The notes below the pieces were generated by a model. It searched no databases, was not told where the DNA came from, and saw only the letters and a list, made by a program, of their open reading frames with translations. The position numbers and the translations under genes were made by a program. A DNA stretch of 64,000 nucleotides, from the NCBI GenBank assembly GCA_020636935.1, contig JACJWW010000011.1:1-64000 (forward strand), in the 5' to 3' direction. Shown in pieces: positions 59,760 to 64,000 of the stretch. Source of the stretch: Nocardioidaceae bacterium (lineage in GTDB: Bacteria > Actinomycetota > Actinomycetes > Propionibacteriales > Nocardioidaceae). Numbering within the stretch: position 1 is the stretch's first letter; the number at the start of each line of letters is the position of its first letter.

Positions 59760-60614
59760 ATGCCATTCATGGAGTTCCTCACCGATCGAGCAGAAGAGCG
59801 CTATGACGAGTTCATCGCGGCTGCTCCAAACGTGATGATCGGCCTGGATTTCGACGGGACTCTCGCGCCGATCGTGGCTGATCCAGAGAAGGCCACGATC
59901 CACCCGCAGGCTCCCGGCGTACTCCTGGAACTGGCCAAATCATTCCAGGTCATCTCGGTGATCACCGGCCGTCCGGTCGATCAAGTACTGCGATTGGGTG
60001 GCCTCGAAGCGATCGGGCAACAGATCACTGCGATTGGTGGGGAACTGCGGGTCTTTGGGCACTATGGCGCTCAGCAGTGGAGCTCGACCGACAAAGAGAT
60101 CCGCTCAAGCGCGCCCCCTGCGGGGTTGGCTGGCTTCATCGCCGAGTTGCCTCGCCTCTTGGCTGAAGCGCGCACGCCCGACGCCTGGGTCGAGGACAAA
60201 GGCTTGGCAGTAGCAGTGCACACGCGTCGGTGCGCTGACCCGGAGGAGTCATATGCGCGCCTCCTGCCCGTCTTGGCCAATGCGGCTTCGGCGCACGGAT
60301 TGGATGTCGAACCGGGTCGCAGAGTGGTCGAGATCCGCTTGGCCGAGATGGACAAGGGGTTGGTGGTCCACGCGCTTGCCGAGCAAGACGGCGTACACGG
60401 CTTCTGCTTCATCGGCGATGACCTGGGCGACTTGGCCGCATTTGAAGCGGTGCGGGCGTTGAGGGAGCAGGGGCTGGCGACCTTGTTGGTCACTTCCGAG
60501 TCTGGCGAGGAGTCGGCGCTGATGGCGCTTGCCGACGTGGCTGTGCCGGGCCCGTCGGGAGTCGTTGAGTTCTTAGCGAAGTTGTCGGTTGAAGCGCTGA
60601 GAGCCGACTTCTAG
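59760..60614 (+). CDS. otsB: trehalose-6-phosphate phosphatase
   Basis: 284 residues from the ATG at 59760 (59769 also possible). HAD-superfamily: motif I VMIGLDFDGTLAPIV, motif II region VISVITGRP, the late acidic motif CFIGDDLGDLAAFEA, and the TPP region VFGHYGAQQW. It removes phosphate from trehalose 6-phosphate made by OtsA. It follows the LytR_C gene by 37 bases on the same strand. A 6-bp hairpin ATCTCA-TGTAT-TGAGAT at 60634-60650 lies in the A+T-rich region after it. Confidence 0.93.
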   Translation: MPFMEFLTDRAEERYDEFIAAAPNVMIGLDFDGTLAPIVADPEKATIHPQAPGVLLELAKSFQVISVITGRPVDQVLRLGGLEAIGQQITAIGGELRVFGHYGAQQWSSTDKEIRSSAPPAGLAGFIAELPRLLAEARTPDAWVEDKGLAVAVHTRRCADPEESYARLLPVLANAASAHGLDVEPGRRVVEIRLAEMDKGLVVHALAEQDGVHGFCFIGDDLGDLAAFEAVRALREQGLATLLVTSESGEESALMALADVAVPGPSGVVEFLAKLSVEALRADF

Positions 60615-60679
60615 TCTCAACATATAGACTGATATCTCATGTATTGAGATTTCGGCTGTCTGAATGACTCTTTTCTCCC

Positions 60680-60685
60680 TACTAT
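60680..60685 (+). promoter_or_regulatory. -10 box of the riboswitch-controlled operon
   Basis: TACTAT; with normal spacing the transcript would start at about 60692, two bases before the first riboswitch stem. The -35 is not clear (CTGTCT near 60656). Confidence 0.5.
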
Positions 60686-60693
60686 TGACTCAG

Positions 60694-60841
60694 CTCATCG
60701 AGAGGGGCAGAGGGATACGGCCCGTTGAAGCCCCGGCAACCGCCATTGAGCCTCTGATCTGCAGCCCGTGAGGGCGAGGACAGATTCATTGGTGTGGTGC
60801 CAAGTCCGTCCTGTGTCGAGAGTCGGTGCAGGGAAGATGAG
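60694..60841 (+). ncRNA. SAM-I (S-box) riboswitch
   Basis: The conserved SAM-I core is present in order: P1 5' strand CTCATC (60694-60699), GAGGGATACGGCCC, TTGAAGCCCCGGCAACC, the later TGGTGCCAAGTCC, a P4-like hairpin around GTGTCGAGAGTCGGTGC, and P1 3' strand GATGAG (60836-60841) pairing with CTCATC. SAM binding should lower expression of the downstream genes. The 3' strand of P1 is immediately followed by the AAGGAGG ribosome site, so control of translation start is likely rather than a distant terminator. Confidence 0.95.
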
Positions 60842-60855
60842 AAGGAGGCCTCCTT
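60842..60855 (+). promoter_or_regulatory. ribosome-binding site inside a 14-bp palindrome
   Basis: AAGGAGGCCTCCTT is a perfect palindrome that holds the AAGGAGG site and the first two bases of the TTG start (60854-60856). As RNA it can form a 5-bp stem with a 4-base loop, partly hiding the site. It begins one base after the riboswitch. Confidence 0.6.
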
Positions 60856-62119
60856 GAGCACTGAACTGGCAAACGGCACCGTCATTCGCGCCGGCGCATT
60901 CGGCAACGCGACCGCCTTGAGCTGTCGCGAGTGCGGCACCAAGGTCGACCTTGGCCCCTACTACGCCTGTCCGGAGTGTTTCGGACCTCTCGAAATCGCC
61001 TACTACTTCCCGCGGATCACCCGTGCTGAGATTGAGTCTGGCCCCCGCAATATCTGGCGCTACAAATCTCTCTTGCCAGTGCCTAGCGATATCGAAGACA
61101 GCCCCAACATGGAGCCCGGCTTCACCCGCCTCTTGCAGGCCAACAACTTGGGCAATGCGCTTGGCATCGACAAACTCTGGGTCAAAGATGACTCCACAAA
61201 TCCCACCAACTCCTTCAAGGACCGTGTCGTTGCTTGCGCGCTTAGCGCCGCCCGTGAGTTCCACAGCAAGGTCTTTGCCTGCCCCTCCACCGGCAATCTC
61301 GCCAATGCAGTTGCTGCAGCAGGAGCACGGGCAGGGCTCAAGACCGTCGTATTCATCCCGTCCAACCTCGAGAAGCCCAAGCAGGTCAACTCGGCTGTCT
61401 ACACCGACTCTCTCGTGGCAGTTGAGGGCAACTACGACGACGTCAACAAACTCGCCTCTGAGATCGCCGGCGAAGAAGACGGCTGGGCCTTCGTCAATGT
61501 CAATGTGCGGCCCTACTACGCCGAAGGCTCCAAGACCCTCGGCTACGAAATCGCCGAGCAATTGGGTTGGCGCCTGCCCGACCAGATCGTGATCCCGGTG
61601 GCCAGCGGCTCACAGTTGACCAAGGTCGACAAGGCTTTCCAAGAGTTGATCGCCTTGGGGCTCGTGGAAGACAAGCCTTACAAGGTGTACGGCGCGCAAG
61701 CGACCGGCTGTTCGCCCGTGTCAGTGGCTTTCAAGGAGGGCCACGAGATTGTCCGTCCGGTCAAACCCGACACGATCGCGAAGTCCCTGGCTATCGGCAA
61801 CCCAGCCGATGCGGTCTACGTGCTCGATATTTGTCGTCGTACGGGCGGGGCCGTAGAAGATGTCACCGATGACGAGATCCGGGAGGGCATCTTGTTGCTG
61901 GCGCGCAATGAGGGGATCTTCACCGAGACCGCTGGGGGCACGACGGTGGCTTGCTTGAAGAAGTTGGTGGAGACCGGTCAACTCGACCCCACCAAGGAGA
62001 CTGTGGTGATCAACACCGGCATGGGGCTCAAGACTCTTGATGCGATCGCCGACCAGGTGGGCGCTGCGGCCACCATCCCCGCGACTTACGACGCGTTCTC
62101 CGCTGCCGGCCTGTCCTGA
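60854..62119 (+). CDS. threonine-synthase-family PLP enzyme, candidate homocysteine synthase
   Basis: 421 residues from a TTG at 60854, fixed by AAGGAGG at 60842-60848. The N terminus has a zinc-ribbon-like pair of CxxC motifs (LSCRECGTKVDLGPYYACPE). The PLP lysine is in DSTNPTNSFKDRVVACAL, the phosphate loop in CPSTGNLANAVAAAGARAG, and the late GSQLTKVDKAF and GCSPVS regions are family-typical. Threonine synthases turn O-phosphohomoserine to threonine. SAM-I control and the adjacent CysO-like carrier suggest instead that this paralogue adds sulfur to O-phosphohomoserine to make homocysteine. I recall such a threonine-synthase-like/carrier pair from Streptomyces but cannot verify it here. Ordinary threonine synthase remains possible. 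Confidence 0.88.
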   Translation: MSTELANGTVIRAGAFGNATALSCRECGTKVDLGPYYACPECFGPLEIAYYFPRITRAEIESGPRNIWRYKSLLPVPSDIEDSPNMEPGFTRLLQANNLGNALGIDKLWVKDDSTNPTNSFKDRVVACALSAAREFHSKVFACPSTGNLANAVAAAGARAGLKTVVFIPSNLEKPKQVNSAVYTDSLVAVEGNYDDVNKLASEIAGEEDGWAFVNVNVRPYYAEGSKTLGYEIAEQLGWRLPDQIVIPVASGSQLTKVDKAFQELIALGLVEDKPYKVYGAQATGCSPVSVAFKEGHEIVRPVKPDTIAKSLAIGNPADAVYVLDICRRTGGAVEDVTDDEIREGILLLARNEGIFTETAGGTTVACLKKLVETGQLDPTKETVVINTGMGLKTLDAIADQVGAAATIPATYDAFSAAGLS

Positions 62120-62145
62120 CCAAACCCTCAACCAGGAGCATCTAA

Positions 62146-62421
62146 ATGAGCATTTCTGTGCGGATCCCGACCATCTTGCGCCCTTACACTTCAGGCTCAT
62201 CCGAAGTGGAAGCCGACGGTGACACCTTGGCCACTGTCTTGGACAACCTGGACGCCAATTTCCCGGGCATCAAGGCCCGAGTGCTTGATGATGCAGGCGA
62301 ATTGCGACGCTTTGTCAATGTGTACGTCGGCAATGAAGATGTGCGCTTTCTCGATGGTTTGGCCAGTCCAACCCCCGATGGCACTCAGGTGTCGATCATT
62401 CCTGCCGTCGCAGGCGGCTGA
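62146..62421 (+). CDS. CysO-like ubiquitin-fold sulfur carrier protein
   Basis: 91 residues, 26 bases after the PLP-enzyme gene. MoaD/ThiS beta-grasp fold; close to mycobacterial CysO as I recall it (SIPTILRPxT, GDTL, RFVNxYVxxEDVRFxxGLA, the ending IPAVAGG are shared). The C-terminal Gly-Gly is the site of adenylation and thiocarboxylate formation by a MoeZ/MoeB-type enzyme, which is not in the window. CysO donates sulfide to O-phosphoserine through CysM in mycobacteria; here no cysM or mec gene adjoins, and the partner is likely the upstream threonine-synthase-family enzyme. Confidence 0.93.
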   Translation: MSISVRIPTILRPYTSGSSEVEADGDTLATVLDNLDANFPGIKARVLDDAGELRRFVNVYVGNEDVRFLDGLASPTPDGTQVSIIPAVAGG

Positions 62422-62446
62422 TCGCGACTATCGGGCGGACCCGCCA

Positions 62447-62473
62447 TTTGCACTCTCAGGTGGTGAGTGCTAA
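62447..62473. promoter_or_regulatory. CIRCE operator 1 (HrcA site)
   Basis: TTTGCACTC-N9-GAGTGCTAA, one mismatch from the CIRCE consensus TTAGCACTC-N9-GAGTGCTAA. HrcA should repress groEL through it. Confidence 0.93.
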
Positions 62474-62481
62474 AAATGTGG

Positions 62482-62508
62482 TTGGCACTCTCGCCTTGAG
62501 AGTGCAAG
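62482..62508. promoter_or_regulatory. CIRCE operator 2 (HrcA site)
   Basis: TTGGCACTC-N9-GAGTGCAAG, 35 bp after the first site and slightly weaker. Paired CIRCE elements precede groEL2-type genes in other actinobacteria. Confidence 0.9.
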
Positions 62509-62543
62509 TCATATCCGTTCGTCACGCGTGAGGAAACGCCTGA

Positions 62544-64000
62544 ATGTCGAAGCTCATCGCTTTCCATGAAGAGGCCCGTCGAGGTCTTGAAAAGGGCATG
62601 AACACCCTGGCCGATGCGGTCAAGGTGACCCTTGGCCCCAAGGGCCGCAATGTCGTCCTTGAGAAGAAGTGGGGCGCCCCCACGATCACCAACGATGGCG
62701 TGTCCATCGCCAAGGAGATCGAACTCGAGGATCCCTACGAGAAGATCGGTGCCGAGCTGGTCAAGGAGGTCGCCAAGAAGACCGACGACGTCGCTGGCGA
62801 CGGCACCACCACCGCTACCGTGCTGGCCCAGGCAATGGTCCGCGAAGGCCTGCGCAATGTCGCAGCCGGCGCCAACCCGATGTCGATCAAGCGAGGCATT
62901 GAGAAGGCCGTCGAGTCCGTCTCTGAGCAGCTGCTCGGCATGGCTCAGGAGATCGAGACCAAGGAGCAGATCGCTGCCACCGCCTCCATCTCCGCTGCTG
63001 ACCCCAGTGTTGGCGACGCGATCGCCGAGGCCATGGACAAGGTCGGCAAGGAAGGCGTCATCACCGTCGAGGAGTCCAACACCTTTGGGCTCGACCTCGA
63101 GATGACCGAGGGCATGCGCTTCGACAAGGGCTACATCTCGGCGTACTTCGTGACCGACCCCGAGCGCATGGAGACTGTGCTCGAAGATCCATACATCCTG
63201 GTTGTCAACCAGAAGGTGTCGACGGTCAAGGACCTCTTGCCCGTGCTCGAGAAGGTCATGCAGAGCGGCAAGCCCTTGTTGATCATCGCCGAAGATGTCG
63301 ACGGCGAAGCCCTGTCGACCCTGGTGGTCAACAAGATCCGTGGCACCTTCAAGTCCGTTGCCGTCAAGGCTCCCGGATTCGGTGATCGCCGTAAGGCCAT
63401 GCTGCAAGACATCGCCATCCTCACTGGTGGTCAGGTCATCTCCGAAGAGGTCGGTCTCAAGCTTGAGAACACCGGCATCGAGCTCCTGGGCAGCGCCCGC
63501 AAGGTCGTCATCACCAAGGACGAAACCACCATCGTCGAGGGCGCTGGCGACAGCGAGCAGATCAAGGGTCGGGTCCAGCAGATCCGCGGCGAGATCGAGA
63601 ACAGCGACTCCGACTATGACCGCGAGAAGCTGCAGGAGCGTCTTGCCAAGCTTGCCGGCGGCGTGGCCGTGATCAAGGTCGGCGCTGCCACCGAGGTGGA
63701 GCTCAAGGAGCGCAAGCACCGCATCGAAGACGCCGTACGCAATGCCAAGGCTGCTGTCGAAGAGGGCATCGTCGCTGGTGGCGGCGTGGCTCTCGTGCAG
63801 GCTTCGGCCACTGCATTCGAGAAGCTCGACCTCGAAGGCGACGAGGCCACTGGCGCTCAGATCGTCAAGCTCGCCCTGGATGCTCCGTTGAAGCAGATCG
63901 CCGTCAACGCTGGCCTCGAGGGTGGCGTCGTGGCGGAGAAGGTGCGCAACCTGCCTGCTGGTGAAGGCCTCAACGCCGCCACCGGTGAATACGTCGACAT
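62544..64000 (+). CDS. groEL: chaperonin GroEL (60 kDa), 3' part cut off by the window
   Basis: 485 complete codons from the ATG at 62544 (MSKLIAFHEEARRGLEKGMN) before the window ends; the family length is about 540. Landmarks: VKVTLGPKGRNVVLEKKWG, DGTTTATVLAQAM (ATP site), GYISAYFVTDPERM, AVKAPGFGDRRKAMLQDIAI, VEEGIVAGGGVAL. It folds proteins in an ATP-driven double ring with GroES. No groES is next to it: the upstream gene is the sulfur carrier. So this is the stand-alone groEL copy (groEL2-like). The C-terminal tail that separates GroEL1 from GroEL2 is not visible. AGGAAA precedes the start. Confidence 0.98.
   Translation, partial: MSKLIAFHEEARRGLEKGMNTLADAVKVTLGPKGRNVVLEKKWGAPTITNDGVSIAKEIELEDPYEKIGAELVKEVAKKTDDVAGDGTTTATVLAQAMVREGLRNVAAGANPMSIKRGIEKAVESVSEQLLGMAQEIETKEQIAATASISAADPSVGDAIAEAMDKVGKEGVITVEESNTFGLDLEMTEGMRFDKGYISAYFVTDPERMETVLEDPYILVVNQKVSTVKDLLPVLEKVMQSGKPLLIIAEDVDGEALSTLVVNKIRGTFKSVAVKAPGFGDRRKAMLQDIAILTGGQVISEEVGLKLENTGIELLGSARKVVITKDETTIVEGAGDSEQIKGRVQQIRGEIENSDSDYDREKLQERLAKLAGGVAVIKVGAATEVELKERKHRIEDAVRNAKAAVEEGIVAGGGVALVQASATAFEKLDLEGDEATGAQIVKLALDAPLKQIAVNAGLEGGVVAEKVRNLPAGEGLNAATGEYVD

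Noticed and set aside
60634..60650. ATCTCA-TGTAT-TGAGAT as an intrinsic terminator of otsB
   Set aside because: The 6-bp stem is A+T-rich and lacks a following T run; it may lie in the riboswitch promoter region instead.
62422..62543. A groES gene before groEL
   Set aside because: The interval holds only the two CIRCE elements and a short leader; the upstream frame is the sulfur carrier, not a 10-kDa chaperonin.
62385..63719. 444-codon open frame on the minus strand opposite groEL
   Set aside because: Its translation is the usual Leu/Gly/Asp-rich shadow of groEL, it has no ribosome site, and groEL itself is unmistakable.

Overview
The window is about 64 kb of fairly G+C-rich DNA from an actinobacterium. 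Evidence for this is the mycothiol glycosyltransferase mshA, CarD, a SenX3-RegX3-PhoU set, an HbhA-like lysine-tailed protein beside an XRE regulator, an LpqE-like lipoprotein, DUF1416 and DUF3263 proteins, a solitary groEL behind two CIRCE operators, and frequent GTG starts. Several blocks keep gene orders known from mycobacteria or Streptomyces (mshA-ybjN with gpm-senX3-regX3; lpqE-carD-ispD-ispF-cysS-rlmB; thrC-like gene, sulfur carrier, groEL). A member of the Nocardioides/Propionibacteriales side of the class would fit, but I cannot fix a genus from the sequence. The window starts inside a rhodanese gene and ends inside groEL. No gene-free stretch exceeds 300 bases; the longest are 12062-12296 (palindromes) and 19861-20095 (a typA fragment).

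Layout. 1-1.7 kb: rhodanese, DUF1416, membrane-anchored discoidin-like protein. 1.7-9.1 kb: a cell-surface polysaccharide locus (acyltransferase, glycosyltransferases, two methyltransferases, O-antigen-ligase-like polymerase, chain-length/tyrosine-kinase protein), with its probable initiating sugar transferase at 14.5-16.1 kb. 9.1-14.4 kb: housekeeping and sulfur genes (dtd, nitrobindin, a Nur-like Fur regulator, ygfZ, a cupin, APS kinase, TauE/SafE permease) with two adjacent perfect palindromes. 16.2-19.2 kb: XRE regulator, HbhA-like protein, esterase, membrane protein. 19.3-24.1 kb: accessory segment with two toxin-antitoxin modules, an MMPL exporter and a TetR regulator, lying between intact typA and a decayed copy of the typA 3' end. 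24-38.3 kb: typA, phosphatase, amidase, mshA, ybjN, regX3/senX3, phoU, gpm, lpqE-like, UbiA-like, carD, a degenerate IspD paralogue, ispD, hydrolase, ispF, SDR. 38.3-43.1 kb: a secreted C39-type protein and two tandem delta-60 repeat proteins. 43.1-48.9 kb: cysS, rlmB, FMN reductase, a sulfatase lipoprotein starting one base after tRNA-Thr, pyridoxal kinase. 48.9-54.6 kb: GMC oxidoreductase-aldehyde dehydrogenase-membrane protein operon, ung, PhaC-like hydrolase. 54.6-60.6 kb: glutamate-synthase-like protein, otsA, oxidoreductase, DUF3263, LytR_C protein, otsB. 60.6-64 kb: SAM-I riboswitch, threonine-synthase-family enzyme, CysO-like sulfur carrier, two CIRCE elements, groEL.

The most interesting unit is at 60.68-62.42 kb. 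A textbook SAM-I riboswitch precedes a threonine-synthase-family PLP enzyme followed at once by a CysO-like sulfur carrier. Methionine feedback on this pair makes more sense if the enzyme makes homocysteine from O-phosphohomoserine, with the carrier as sulfur donor, than if it makes threonine. Other notable points are the typA 3'-end scar, the twin palindromes at 12.2 kb, the tRNA-abutting sulfatase, an IspD-like protein without its nucleotide-binding start region, a SenX3 homologue with no membrane segments, and an SDR without its catalytic tyrosine.
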